A DNA stretch of 50,258 nucleotides, from positions 1-50,258 of the forward strand of contig JACMOT010000548.1 of assembly GCA_014377915.1 (NCBI GenBank), read 5' to 3'. The position numbers and the translations under genes are program-made. The notes under the pieces were generated by a model that did not search any database, was not told the DNA's origin, and saw nothing but the letters and a program-made list of their open reading frames with translations. The stretch comes from Tardiphaga sp. (GTDB lineage Bacteria; Pseudomonadota; Alphaproteobacteria; Rhizobiales; Xanthobacteraceae). Positions within the stretch are counted from its first letter, which is position 1; every line of letters starts with the position of its first letter. Below are positions 34,199 through 42,456 of the stretch, in pieces.

Positions 34199-35161
34199 TT
34201 AACGCACCTTGCGTGACAACATGCCGCGCAGCTTGCCTATGATGCCCTCGGGGGCAAAAATCATGATCAGAACGAAGGTGAGGCCGAGTACCATCTGCCA
34301 GCGCTCGGTATAGGCGCTGACCGTGTTCTCCAGAGCGATGATGGCCGCGGCGCCGACGAAGGCACCGAACAGGGTGCCGACGCCGCCGACAATGGCCATC
34401 AGCACGCCTTCGACCGATTGCGCCAGCGCCACCGTGGAGGGCGAAACGAAGTTGTTGAACATGGCATAAAGCGCACCGGCGACGCCGGCAAAAAAGCCGG
34501 ACACCGTGAAGCCGATGAACAGATGCAGCGGCACATTGTAGCCGAGGCTGCGCATCCGGCTTTCGCTGTCGCGGATGCCGCGCAGCGTCAGACCGAATGG
34601 CGAGCGCACGAAACGCCACATCGCAAACGACACCACCGTCGCGCCGGCCAGCACCGCCCAGTAGAACGCGCTGTGCGCCATCAGTATCACCGGCCGCACA
34701 TCGGCGCGCATGCCGTTCTCGCCGCCGGTCACTTGTGTCCAGCGCAGGCAGACGCCCCACACGATCATGCCAAGCGCCAGCGTCAGCAGCAGGAAATAGA
34801 CGCCGGAGGTGCGCACCGCGAGCAGCGCGAAGATCGAGGCGACGATGGTGGCAGCGACAACGCCGAGCGCGAAGGCCGCGACCGGCGACATTCCCATCTG
34901 TGCCGTGCAATAGACGACGACATAGGTGGAGACCCCGAAGATGGCGCCGTGGCCGAGCGAGGTACGCCCGGCGAAGCCGGCCAGGATATCGATCGACATC
35001 GCCAGGATTCCGAAGATCAGCATCTCGGTGACGAGACCGACCTGGTAGTTCGACAGCACCAGCGGCAAAGCGGCCGCCATGGCGACGACAAGGCCCGCGA
35101 TTAAAGCGGCGCGGCCGCTCATGCCGGCGAGACGAGAGGATTTTGGCGTGGGCGACGTCAT
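34199..35161 (-). CDS. livM: Liv-type ABC permease LivM
   Basis: An integral inner-membrane protein of 320 residues with about nine hydrophobic helices. LivM hallmarks are AGFAGRTSLGHGAIFGVSTY (about 64-83), the LRGIRDSESRMRSLGYNV coupling loop (about 196-213) and the VEGVLMAIVGGVGTLFGAFVG segment (about 249-270). It starts with an ATGA overlap on the livH stop and is followed 28 bases later by livK. Confidence 0.94.
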   Translation of the reverse strand: MTSPTPKSSRLAGMSGRAALIAGLVVAMAAALPLVLSNYQVGLVTEMLIFGILAMSIDILAGFAGRTSLGHGAIFGVSTYVVVYCTAQMGMSPVAAFALGVVAATIVASIFALLAVRTSGVYFLLLTLALGMIVWGVCLRWTQVTGGENGMRADVRPVILMAHSAFYWAVLAGATVVSFAMWRFVRSPFGLTLRGIRDSESRMRSLGYNVPLHLFIGFTVSGFFAGVAGALYAMFNNFVSPSTVALAQSVEGVLMAIVGGVGTLFGAFVGAAAIIALENTVSAYTERWQMVLGLTFVLIMIFAPEGIIGKLRGMLSRKVR

Positions 35162-36009
35162 GTGGCACGTCCGAACAGGCCGAGCGGACGGAATGCCAGC
35201 AGCACCGCCATCGGGCCGAAAATGACAAAGTAGGCCAGCTCCGGAAACATCACCTGCCCCAGCGTATTGAGCAGGCCGACCAGCAGGCTGCCGACCGCGA
35301 CACCGACCAGGCTGCCGCGACCGCCGATGATCACCACCGCGAGGCTGAAGGTCAGGATTTCGGCGTCGGCGGAGGGATAAAGCGACAGGAAGGCGCCGCC
35401 CATCAGGCCGCCGAGCCCGGCCAGCGCCGATCCGAACAGGAAGGTGAAGAGGAAGACGCGCTGGATGTTGACGCCGGAGGCCTCGACCATTTCGGCGTCG
35501 TCAACGCCGGCGCGGATCAGGGCGCCCAGCCGGGTGCGATTGAGCAGCAGCCAGAGTCCGACGAACACCACGATCCCGGTCACCAGCACGAACAACCGAT
35601 AGGTCGGATAGAACGTGCCGAACACCTTCATGCCGCCCCGCAGCAATTGCGGGATCGGCACCGTGAAACTGTCGCCGCCAAAGATCACCAGCGACAGATC
35701 ATTCAGGAAGAAGGCGACGCCCAGCGTCAGCAGTACCTGGCGCAGCTCGTTGCCGCGGACGAATCGCAGCAGGCCCTGGTCGAGCACAAAGCCGATCGCG
35801 GCGATCGCCAGCATCGCGCCGATGCCGCCGAGCACGAAGCTGCCGGTATAGGTCGCGACCGTATAGCCAACATAGCCACCGAACAGATAGAGCGCACCAT
35901 GGGCCAGGTTGACGATCCGCAACAGGCCGAAGATCAACGTGAAGCCGCTGGCCACCACGAACAGCAGCGCCGCGAAGGTCAGGCCGTTGAGGATTTGAAA
36001 GAAGCTCAT
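35158..36009 (-). CDS. livH: Liv-type ABC permease LivH
   Basis: The product is 283 residues, almost entirely hydrophobic helices. It shows the LivH elements FTLIFGLLRIVNLAHGALYLFGGY (in order, about 23-46), GALIRAGVDDAEMVEASGVN (coupling loop) and GGLMGGAFLSLYPSADAEI. It starts 12 bases after the deacetylase-like gene and overlaps livM by 4 bases, so the hydrolases and transporter are one transcriptional unit. Confidence 0.94.
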   Translation of the reverse strand: MSFFQILNGLTFAALLFVVASGFTLIFGLLRIVNLAHGALYLFGGYVGYTVATYTGSFVLGGIGAMLAIAAIGFVLDQGLLRFVRGNELRQVLLTLGVAFFLNDLSLVIFGGDSFTVPIPQLLRGGMKVFGTFYPTYRLFVLVTGIVVFVGLWLLLNRTRLGALIRAGVDDAEMVEASGVNIQRVFLFTFLFGSALAGLGGLMGGAFLSLYPSADAEILTFSLAVVIIGGRGSLVGVAVGSLLVGLLNTLGQVMFPELAYFVIFGPMAVLLAFRPLGLFGRAT

Positions 36010-36021
36010 TCCTGATCTTGC

Positions 36022-36900
36022 CTATGGTGCCGCTGGACCGACCGTGAGGTACCAGTCCAGAATCTGCTCGCCGGTCATGAAGACCACATCCGATTTCTGC
36101 TGGATGGTTTCGAAGATGCGGCGGAAATGCTTCAGGCGATGCGGTGCGCCCATGATGTAGGGATGCACAACCAGTGCCATGATCCGGGCTGAATCGACTG
36201 AGTCTTCATAAATCTGCTCGAACTGGTCGATGGCCCGGTCGTAATATTCGGATGCCTTGTGGTGCTGGATCAGCATCATCGCGACGTCGTTGCATTCCTG
36301 CGTATAGGGGACGTTGACGATCGGCGTCGTGGTGGTCTTCAGCCATACCGGCTGGTCGTCGAGCACCCAGTCGGCGACATAGTCGTAGCCTTCGAGCTTC
36401 AACAGATCCGGGGTTTCCCAGGTCTCGGTCAGGCCAGGACCGAGCCAGCCGCGCGGCCGCTTGCCGGTAGCGGCCTCGATCACATCGGCGGTCTTGCGGA
36501 TGTCGTCGCGCTCGTTCTCGACCTTCTGCATGTTGCGCTGGGTGAAGCCGTGCCCCATGAATTCCCAGTTGCGCGCCTTCGCCGCGTCCACGATCGGCGG
36601 ATAGGCGGCGATCGCCGCGCCGTTGATCGCCAGCGCCGCCGGAATTTTGTAGTCGTCGAACACTTTCAGCAGGCGCCAGAACCCGACGCGATTGCCGTAT
36701 TCGTGCCAGGCCCAGTTCGGAATGTCCGGCGTCGGCGAGCCGCCCGCCGGCGGCGTCAGCACGGTACGCGGCATGGTCTGCGTCGCATCCCATTCCTCGA
36801 CATTGACGATTACCCACACCGCCATGCGGTTGCCATTCGGCAGCTTGAGCGGCGCGCGCGTCGCGATCGGCGAATAGGCAATACGTTCGGTCGGCAGCAT
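36022..36900 (-). CDS. PuuE-type polysaccharide-deacetylase-fold hydrolase, copy 1
   Basis: The product is 292 residues; the ATG at 36900 overlaps the upstream FAH-type stop as TGATG. The NodB-like fold is seen in VIVNVEEWD (about 28-36), WAWHEYGNRVGFWRLL (about 62-77), EFMGHGFTQRN, RPRGWLGPGLTETWETP and the final VVHPYIMG. This layout matches PuuE-type allantoinases and related ring-amide hydrolases rather than sugar deacetylases. A paralogue lies at 37607-38506. I infer ring-opening of a cyclic amide, imide or ureide; the true substrate is open. Confidence 0.85.
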   Translation of the reverse strand: MLPTERIAYSPIATRAPLKLPNGNRMAVWVIVNVEEWDATQTMPRTVLTPPAGGSPTPDIPNWAWHEYGNRVGFWRLLKVFDDYKIPAALAINGAAIAAYPPIVDAAKARNWEFMGHGFTQRNMQKVENERDDIRKTADVIEAATGKRPRGWLGPGLTETWETPDLLKLEGYDYVADWVLDDQPVWLKTTTTPIVNVPYTQECNDVAMMLIQHHKASEYYDRAIDQFEQIYEDSVDSARIMALVVHPYIMGAPHRLKHFRRIFETIQQKSDVVFMTGEQILDWYLTVGPAAP

Positions 36901-37610
36901 CAATAGGGCTCCGGCGAGGTGATGGTGATACCGAGTGACGGCAGCCCCTCGATGCGGGCGTCGATCACGTCGCCGGGCACGATCGGACCGACGCCGGCGG
37001 GGGTGCCGGTATAAATCAGATCGCCCGGCTCGAGCTTCATCTGCTGCGACAGCTGCGCCACGATTTCCGGCACGGTCCAGATCATCTGGCCGATGTCGCC
37101 GCGCTGCTTTTCGATGCCATTGACCGACAGCGTGATGGCGCAGCCACTGAAGTGCCGGGCGTCGCGCGCCGGCGCGATCGCGCCACACGGCGCGGACGCA
37201 TCAAAACTCTTGCCGGCTTCCCACGGCAGCTTGAGGTCACGCGCCTCGCGCTGACGGTCGCGGCGGGTCAGATCGATGCCAACCGCATAGCCCCAGATAT
37301 ATTCCAGCGCTTCCTCGGCATCGATGTTGCGCCCGGCACGGCCGATCGCGATCACCAGCTCGACCTCGAACTGGAAATCGTCGGTAAAGGGAGGATACGG
37401 CACGCGCGAACCATCCGGCACCACGGAATCACGTGGCTCCTGGAAAAAGAACGGCGGATCGCGCTCGTCTGCCTCGCCCATCTCACGAATATGGTCGAGA
37501 TAGTTGCGGCCGACGCAGTAGACGCGGCGCACCGGAAAAAAGCCGCCACCCACCACCGGCACGCCGGTGACGGGAATGGCGCGGAGCATCTGCTGCGAGG
37601 TCACGTTCAC
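36900..37610 (-). CDS. Fumarylacetoacetate hydrolase-family protein
   Basis: The product is 236 residues from a GTG at 37610 that overlaps the upstream stop as GTGA; the frame extends further 5' only as shadow. FAH-fold motifs are RVYCVGRNYLDHIREMG (about 30-46), PPFFFQEP, the metal ligands in FEVELVIAIG (about 81-90) and a later Asp in GYAVGIDLTRRDRQ, and the ending GDLIYTGTPAGVGP. The family cleaves C-C bonds in beta-diketo acids or decarboxylates and hydrolyses acylpyruvates. It lies between the two deacetylase-fold genes, with overlaps on both sides. Confidence 0.9.
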   Translation of the reverse strand: MNVTSQQMLRAIPVTGVPVVGGGFFPVRRVYCVGRNYLDHIREMGEADERDPPFFFQEPRDSVVPDGSRVPYPPFTDDFQFEVELVIAIGRAGRNIDAEEALEYIWGYAVGIDLTRRDRQREARDLKLPWEAGKSFDASAPCGAIAPARDARHFSGCAITLSVNGIEKQRGDIGQMIWTVPEIVAQLSQQMKLEPGDLIYTGTPAGVGPIVPGDVIDARIEGLPSLGITITSPEPY

Positions 37611-38506
37611 GCCCCGGATTCCATCTCGGCCTTCTGGCCCTGGTACCAGTCGAGGATCTGCTCGCCGTTCCAATGCACGACGCCTTCGTGCTGGTTGAAA
37701 TAGTCGTAGAGCTCTTCGAGATATTTGATACGGAATGGCTGGCCGGAGATGTAGGGGTGGATCGCCAGCGACACGATCTTCGGACGCTCGGCGCTCTCCA
37801 GGTACAGCCGGTCGAAGGTGTCGATCGCCCGCTTCTTGAAATGGTCGCTCTCGTGGTGCTGCACCATCATCATCGGGATGTCGTTCAACTCCACCGTATA
37901 GGGCAGCGTCACCAGCGGGCCCTTGGCGGTGTTGATGGTGGTCGGCTCATCGTCATAGACCCAGTCGCCGATATATTTGACGCCAGCCTCGGCAAGATAT
38001 TCCGGCGTGTCCAGCGTCTGCGTCAGGCCGGGTCCGAGCCAGCCCACCGGGCGCTTGCCGGTGAAATTCTCGATCACGTTCATGGCGCGGTCGATCATCG
38101 CCCGCTGGTCCGGCTCCTTGTGAATGGGGCCCTGCTCATAGGCGTGGCCCATGAATTCCCAGCCGGCATCCTTGGCGGCCTGGGCCACGCGCGGATAATC
38201 CTCGCAGACCCGGGCGTTGATCGACAGCGTCGGCGCGATGCCATGCTTCTTGTAGAGGTCGAAGAAGCGCCAGACACCGACGCGCATGCCGTATTCGTGC
38301 CAGCTCCAGTTCGGCACGTCGGGCAGCAGCGCCACGCCGGTCGGCGCCGGGATCACCTGCCGTGCCATCGGCTTGGCAATGTCCCAGACTTCCAGATTGA
38401 CGATGGTCCAGATGATGATCTTGGCGCCGCCGGGCAGCTTCATCCTGGGGCGGTCGACAATCGCGGAATAGTCGCAGCGTTCGCGCGGAAGCATGGGGCC
38501 GGTCAT
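37607..38506 (-). CDS. PuuE-type polysaccharide-deacetylase-fold hydrolase, copy 2
   Basis: The product is 299 residues from the ATG at 38506 (AAAGGGAA upstream). It matches copy 1 along its length: IVNLEVWD, WSWHEYGMRVGVWRFF, EFMGHAYEQGP, RPVGWLGPGLTQTLDTPEYL, LAIHPYISGQP and NGEQILDWY. The two copies have diverged substantially, which suggests two different ring or amide substrates, or a heteromer, rather than a recent duplication. It begins the second half of the train, 111 bases after the isochorismatase-type gene; that gap could hold a secondary promoter. Confidence 0.85.
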   Translation of the reverse strand: MTGPMLPRERCDYSAIVDRPRMKLPGGAKIIIWTIVNLEVWDIAKPMARQVIPAPTGVALLPDVPNWSWHEYGMRVGVWRFFDLYKKHGIAPTLSINARVCEDYPRVAQAAKDAGWEFMGHAYEQGPIHKEPDQRAMIDRAMNVIENFTGKRPVGWLGPGLTQTLDTPEYLAEAGVKYIGDWVYDDEPTTINTAKGPLVTLPYTVELNDIPMMMVQHHESDHFKKRAIDTFDRLYLESAERPKIVSLAIHPYISGQPFRIKYLEELYDYFNQHEGVVHWNGEQILDWYQGQKAEMESGA

Positions 38507-38617
38507 GGGTTGGTTCCCTTTGGGGTGATATTGTTTGGATGGATCACGCCGCCTTGGCGGTGACGATCCGCGGAACGCGCGAGTGCCGATGCCGCGGACA
38601 GTTCGCGGCGAGAGGCT

Positions 38618-39280
38618 TCAACCATGGGCAGCAGCCTTGTTCGCAGCCAAACCGTCCAGTTTCATCACCGCGTCGGTGTCCATCACCAGGCCAAAGGCGG
38701 TGCGGATGCAGGCCAGACCCGCTTCATGCAGCGCCGGCCCATCCATGCTGTCGACGCAGTCCTCGACCACGATCACCGCGTAATCCCGTACGTTGGCCGC
38801 CGTGGTGGTTGCCAGCACGCAGGAATTGGTGTTCACGCCGGTGATCAGGAGCGTGTTGATGCGGTGCGAGCGCAGCAGGAAATCGAGATCGGTGCCGAGA
38901 AAGCAGTCGTAGCGCTTCTTGGTATCGACGATGAAATCGCGGGGATCGAGCAGATCCGGCATCACCGTGCAGCCTGGGCCGCCGGCGATGTTGTGGCGCA
39001 TCACGTTTTTGCGCGTCGCCCGCGGATCTTCCGCGCGGGTCCGCCAGAACGGGTTGGCGCGAATTTCCTTTGCGTCGCGATAGGACGTGACCTGATGGAT
39101 CACCGGAATGTCGACTGAGCGACACCAGTCAAACAATCGCTTGTTGGCCGCGATGATCCTTGTCGCCACATCCGGCGTGGTCGGCATCGTTGCGACCGAC
39201 ATGTCGAGATGACCGCGATGCAGGTCGATCGCGACGACGGCAGCCTTGATGTGTTCAACGCCGAGATTCATGATCATCAT
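38618..39280 (-). CDS. Isochorismatase-type cysteine amidohydrolase
   Basis: The product is 220 residues; the ATG at 39280 overlaps the upstream stop as ATGA, and ATGs at 39277 and 39271 also fit. The catalytic trio is visible: Asp19 (VAIDLHRG), Lys121 (DTKKRYDCF) and Cys154 (GVNTNSCVLAT), with the cis-peptide ITGVNT. The family includes N-carbamoylsarcosine amidase, RutB ureidoacrylate amidohydrolase, nicotinamidase and maleamate amidohydrolase. In this operon it is a good candidate for releasing ammonia or carbamate from a ring-opened intermediate. Confidence 0.92.
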   Translation of the reverse strand: MMIMNLGVEHIKAAVVAIDLHRGHLDMSVATMPTTPDVATRIIAANKRLFDWCRSVDIPVIHQVTSYRDAKEIRANPFWRTRAEDPRATRKNVMRHNIAGGPGCTVMPDLLDPRDFIVDTKKRYDCFLGTDLDFLLRSHRINTLLITGVNTNSCVLATTTAANVRDYAVIVVEDCVDSMDGPALHEAGLACIRTAFGLVMDTDAVMKLDGLAANKAAAHG

Positions 39281-40518
39281 ACCAGCGGGTTGAACGAAGT
39301 CTTGAGCAGCGCACGCTGATCGATCCCGAACTTGTCGGCAAGCCAGTCGGCCAGCACCTCCTGCCCGATGGTCGGGTTGTCATGCTGGCAATGCTCGGCA
39401 CCGGTCTCATCCGGTTCGAGCACGCGCATCGTGGCATCGACGCCGTTGGCAATGGCATGATCATAGGTAGAGCGCGCCGCGGTCACCGTCAGCACGTCGT
39501 GGCCGCCATGCAGCACCAGATAGGGACACTTCATATGCTCGAGATGGCCCTTCAGGGTGAACGGCTTCATTAATTCATGCGCATCCTTCATGGTCTTGAC
39601 GCCAAACACCCAGCGGATGTGCATCGCCAGCCCGAAATCGTCGCCCTTCTGGCCCCACATGTCGTGAACCGACCATACCGCGCCATGCGAGATCGTCGCC
39701 GCCAACCGCGGCTCGTAGCAGCCGGCGCGCGCGGCATAGTAGCCGCCCATGCTGGAGCCACACACCGCGATCTTGGAGGCGTCGACATCGGCGCGCCGCG
39801 CCAGCCAGTCGATGCATTTGCCGACCGGCACTTCGGAATCGGCGCGGGTGGTAAGACCATGACGTCGCAGCGTACCGCCCTGACCGGGCAGATCGACCAT
39901 CAGCACCGAGATGCCGCGTTGCAGACAGCCATGGGCCTGCATGAACCACATCTCATCCTTGATGGAATCGAGGCCACCCATGCAGATCAGCACTGGCAAT
40001 TTCTTGCCGGAAAACGGGGCGCGGATGAAATAGCCGCACATCGGCTTGCCGTCCTCGTACGGGATGTCGACCACTTCGCCGGGCGGATTGAGATAGGAAA
40101 TGAATTTGTGCGAGCAGGCCTCCATCTTCTCGAAGGTCGGCAGCCGGCGCGGGTCGATCGGCTCGAGGTGGAATTCGGCCTGGCGGTAGTAGTCGGCGGC
40201 ACGGAGGAAGCAGTTCATCGCGGTGCGGATGTGACCGAGCTTTTCCTCGGCCAGGCCGCGCTGCCAATTGTTATCGGCAATCACCATCCATTCCTTGTGC
40301 CAGCTCTCGAAATCGCCGGGGATCATTCGGGATCCCGCCAGCATGATCTCGCTGACGCTGCCGCCACCTTCCTGGCTTTCGCCGAGGCCGCGGCGAAACT
40401 GGTAGGCCAGCCAGGGGTGCTCCGGCCAGTGATGCCATCCGAATGGCTCGTAATGCGGGCCGCGATCGGCGGTGATCTCCTCGATCGCGTTTTCGTTGAT
40501 GGGCTTCACGGCTGCCAT
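39277..40518 (-). CDS. Alpha/beta hydrolase, 2,6-dihydroxypseudooxynicotine-hydrolase-like
   Basis: The product is 413 residues from the ATG at 40518. It has a helical N-terminal region (about 1-150; a cap involving WHKEWMVIADNNWQRG) and a C-terminal alpha/beta-hydrolase domain. The nucleophile is Ser256 in GSSMGG; the acid is Asp341 (HGGHD) and the base is His376 or His379 (AEHCQHDN). This layout is that of the C-C bond hydrolase of nicotine degradation and related esterases. It is the first gene of the train, facing the GntR regulator across 229 bases. Probable role is C-C or ester cleavage of the imported compound or a metabolite. Confidence 0.87.
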   Translation of the reverse strand: MAAVKPINENAIEEITADRGPHYEPFGWHHWPEHPWLAYQFRRGLGESQEGGGSVSEIMLAGSRMIPGDFESWHKEWMVIADNNWQRGLAEEKLGHIRTAMNCFLRAADYYRQAEFHLEPIDPRRLPTFEKMEACSHKFISYLNPPGEVVDIPYEDGKPMCGYFIRAPFSGKKLPVLICMGGLDSIKDEMWFMQAHGCLQRGISVLMVDLPGQGGTLRRHGLTTRADSEVPVGKCIDWLARRADVDASKIAVCGSSMGGYYAARAGCYEPRLAATISHGAVWSVHDMWGQKGDDFGLAMHIRWVFGVKTMKDAHELMKPFTLKGHLEHMKCPYLVLHGGHDVLTVTAARSTYDHAIANGVDATMRVLEPDETGAEHCQHDNPTIGQEVLADWLADKFGIDQRALLKTSFNPLV

Positions 40519-40747
40519 GGACGTACACACCTCTAGCTTCGTTAGGGTGCGTGCATCTTTGCGATACAAGGCCGGGAGTCAACGACAATTACATACACTT
40601 TATCCGCAGCACACCATTTAAGCGTCACGCTCTATTTTTAGGCGGCATTTTTTGCCAGATAAATAGCGCTTTCTTGTTGTGGGAAAAATGTCCAGACTGA
40701 AGTAAATCGAAACTGTATTCACTCGTCCGGTCCGGGAGGACTATCTG
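40519..40747. promoter_or_regulatory. Divergent promoter region of the catabolic train and its GntR regulator
   Basis: These 229 bases between divergent starts are AT-rich at about 40590-40720. They contain GATACAAG (40561-40568), ATACAC (40594-40599) and TGTATTCAC near 40712-40720, short sequences that could be half-sites for the GntR protein. A strong GGGAGG ribosome site (40733-40738) precedes the regulator. No operator can be assigned with certainty from a single sequence. Confidence 0.45.
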
Positions 40748-41500
40748 ATGCTTGATCCGTCCGTCCCGCCCGAAGCTTCCGCGCTGATCCGCGCTGGCAA
40801 TCGCTCGCTATCCGTCATGGATCATATCCGCGAGGCGATCCTGAACGGCTCGGTCAGCGCCGGAGAACGCATCAACGAGGTCCGGGTCAGCAAAACACTG
40901 GCGGTTTCCCGGACGCCAGTCCGCGCCGCGCTACAGGCGCTGGCAGGCGAAGGCTTGCTGGACTATGCGCCGAACCGGGGCTTCACGGTGCGCGAGTTTC
41001 CGCTGGATGCGATCGTCGACGCCTATGAAATCCGTGCTTCGCTGGAAGGCGTGGCCGCCCGCTTCGCGGCCGAGCGCGGGCTGAGCACCGAGGAACGCGC
41101 CGTCATCGAACAAAGCCTCGCCGCCGGCGACAGACTGCTGGCGCGAGGCACGCTGGAATCCGGCGACATCACGATCTATCGCGACATCAACGGCGACTTC
41201 CACGACGCACTGCTGCTCGCCGCCCGCAACCGCATGCTCGCGGAGATGATCCGGATCTGCCACCATGTCCCGGTGTCGTCGAGCCGCAACATTGTCGTGT
41301 TCGAATATCGCGACGTCCGCCGCCGCCATGACGACCACCATCGCATTTTCGAGGCCATTCTGGCGCAAGAGCCGCACCGCGCGGAAATGCTGATGCGCGA
41401 GCACGTCTCCGGCGTGAAGGCGTCGCTGGTGAGGTCGCTTACCGGGCATGATGCCAGCACAAACCGGGTCAATCGCCCGGTGCCCGCGGCGACCGAATAG
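40748..41500 (+). CDS. GntR family regulator, FCD subfamily
   Basis: The product is 250 residues. The winged helix-turn-helix covers about 20-88 (VMDHIREAILNGSVSAGERI, VSRTPVRAALQALAGEGLL). The helical FCD ligand-binding domain covers about 95-225 (YEIRASLEGVAARFAAERG, with Asp/His metal-site residues in INGDFHDALL and DDHHRIFEAI). Such regulators usually repress a divergent catabolic operon and respond to a substrate or intermediate, here probably the 40518-27969 train. A tRNA-Arg gene follows on the opposite strand. Confidence 0.93.
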   Translation: MLDPSVPPEASALIRAGNRSLSVMDHIREAILNGSVSAGERINEVRVSKTLAVSRTPVRAALQALAGEGLLDYAPNRGFTVREFPLDAIVDAYEIRASLEGVAARFAAERGLSTEERAVIEQSLAAGDRLLARGTLESGDITIYRDINGDFHDALLLAARNRMLAEMIRICHHVPVSSSRNIVVFEYRDVRRRHDDHHRIFEAILAQEPHRAEMLMREHVSGVKASLVRSLTGHDASTNRVNRPVPAATE

Positions 41501-41625
41501 CAATACGGTCTATAAACCCGAGTTGCTGGCCCGGCCCGCCATCCGGAGCCTCGCGGCTGAATTCGGCTTCGCCAGGCGCGCACAAACGCACTTCGAAACT
41601 GGCTATGCCGCTAAGGCTGGAAAGA

Positions 41626-41702
41626 TGGCGATCCCGGCATGACTCGAACATGCGACCTACGGTTTAGGAAACCGTCGCTCTATCCGGCTGAGCTACGGGA
41701 CC
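41626..41702 (-). tRNA. tRNA-Arg (anticodon CCT)
   Basis: The minus strand from 41702 reads GGTCCCGTAGCTCAGCCGG, the usual acceptor and D-arm start. The anticodon arm is ACGGT-TTCCTAA-ACCGT with anticodon CCT, and the T arm is GCATGTTCGAGTCATGC. The acceptor stem closes seven pairs with CGGGATC, and G-CCA is encoded at the 3' end. tRNA genes are common integration sites; the disturbed DNA to its right is noted separately. Confidence 0.95.
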
Positions 41703-41925
41703 GCGAACCCGCGCGATGAGCGGGCACATCGGAAATTGCATACCAGAGCTCTGGCGATATCGCCAGCCCACGACAGCGATGTCGCCACGTTTCTGCCATC
41801 GGCAAGCGCCGCGCCCAGCGACCTCATACCGGTTTGAAGACCCCTGCCGTCCATGCTCGGAACATGGGGCGCGGCGCGAGTTCGCCCATCATCATTTGAG
41901 AACCCCGTCGAAAAGAAGAGGCTCG

Positions 41926-42155
41926 ATGAACAGGATCATACTTCCTGCCACCGCCGCCGTGGCGGCCGGACTGGCGTAGCTCACGTTCTCGCGCAGGACC
42001 CCGTGCACCGGCATGCCGCGGTGAGCCAGTCCTACGCTTATGGTCCTGGTGACTATGGCTATCGCGATTGCGGCTTCTGGAATGCAGATGTCGCGGCGGG
42101 AATTGTTGGCACTGCCGGCGCCATCGCCGCCGCGGCTTTCCAGGAATTCCCATGA
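41926..42155 (+). pseudogene. Frame-disrupted small secreted protein
   Basis: An ATG at 41926 (AAGAGG upstream) begins MNRIILPATAAVAAGLA, a good signal peptide start, but meets TAG after 17 codons. A different frame then carries AQDPVHRHAAVSQSYAYG, GDYGYRDCGFWNADVAAGIVG and TAGAIAAAAFQEFP to 42155. Joined by a frameshift and with the stop removed, these would form a roughly 75-residue secreted Gly/Ala/Tyr-rich protein. A sequencing error could explain one lesion, but two are needed. Confidence 0.6.
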
Positions 42156-42278
42156 TCGGCCGGTCTAAACTCGAGACTCCTACGCGCGTAGTAATGATTT
42201 GCTGTGTCAGCCCGGCAGGTGGCTCCGCTGCGAGCGTGGTAATCGACTCATCTGCCCGTCAGGATTGCAGATTAGTTG

Positions 42279-42308
42279 CGGATAAGCGGCCAGCCGCCCG
42301 CTTATCCG
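42279..42308 (+). terminator. Terminator-like hairpin
   Basis: CGGATAAGCGG (42279-42289) pairs perfectly with CCGCTTATCCG (42298-42308), followed by TTT. It lies downstream of the disrupted secreted-protein gene in a 300-base stretch that otherwise shows no feature. Confidence 0.6.
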
Positions 42309-42456
42309 TTTCCCAATGGCCACACCCGGACACCGCATCGCGCCACATCGCTAAAATCGTCGATAAATTGTTGTCGGCCAGTTGAAAACGGCCGTGATAA
42401 TAGCGACAAGAAATGTGTGGTATCTTTCTCCCGATCTTTGTTTGGATTAACTGATT

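Noticed and set aside
34418..35104. Long open frame on the plus strand opposite livM (also 35143-36015 and 37673-38563).
   Set aside because: His/Arg/Gln-rich translations without motifs, produced by the high GC content on the complement of real genes.
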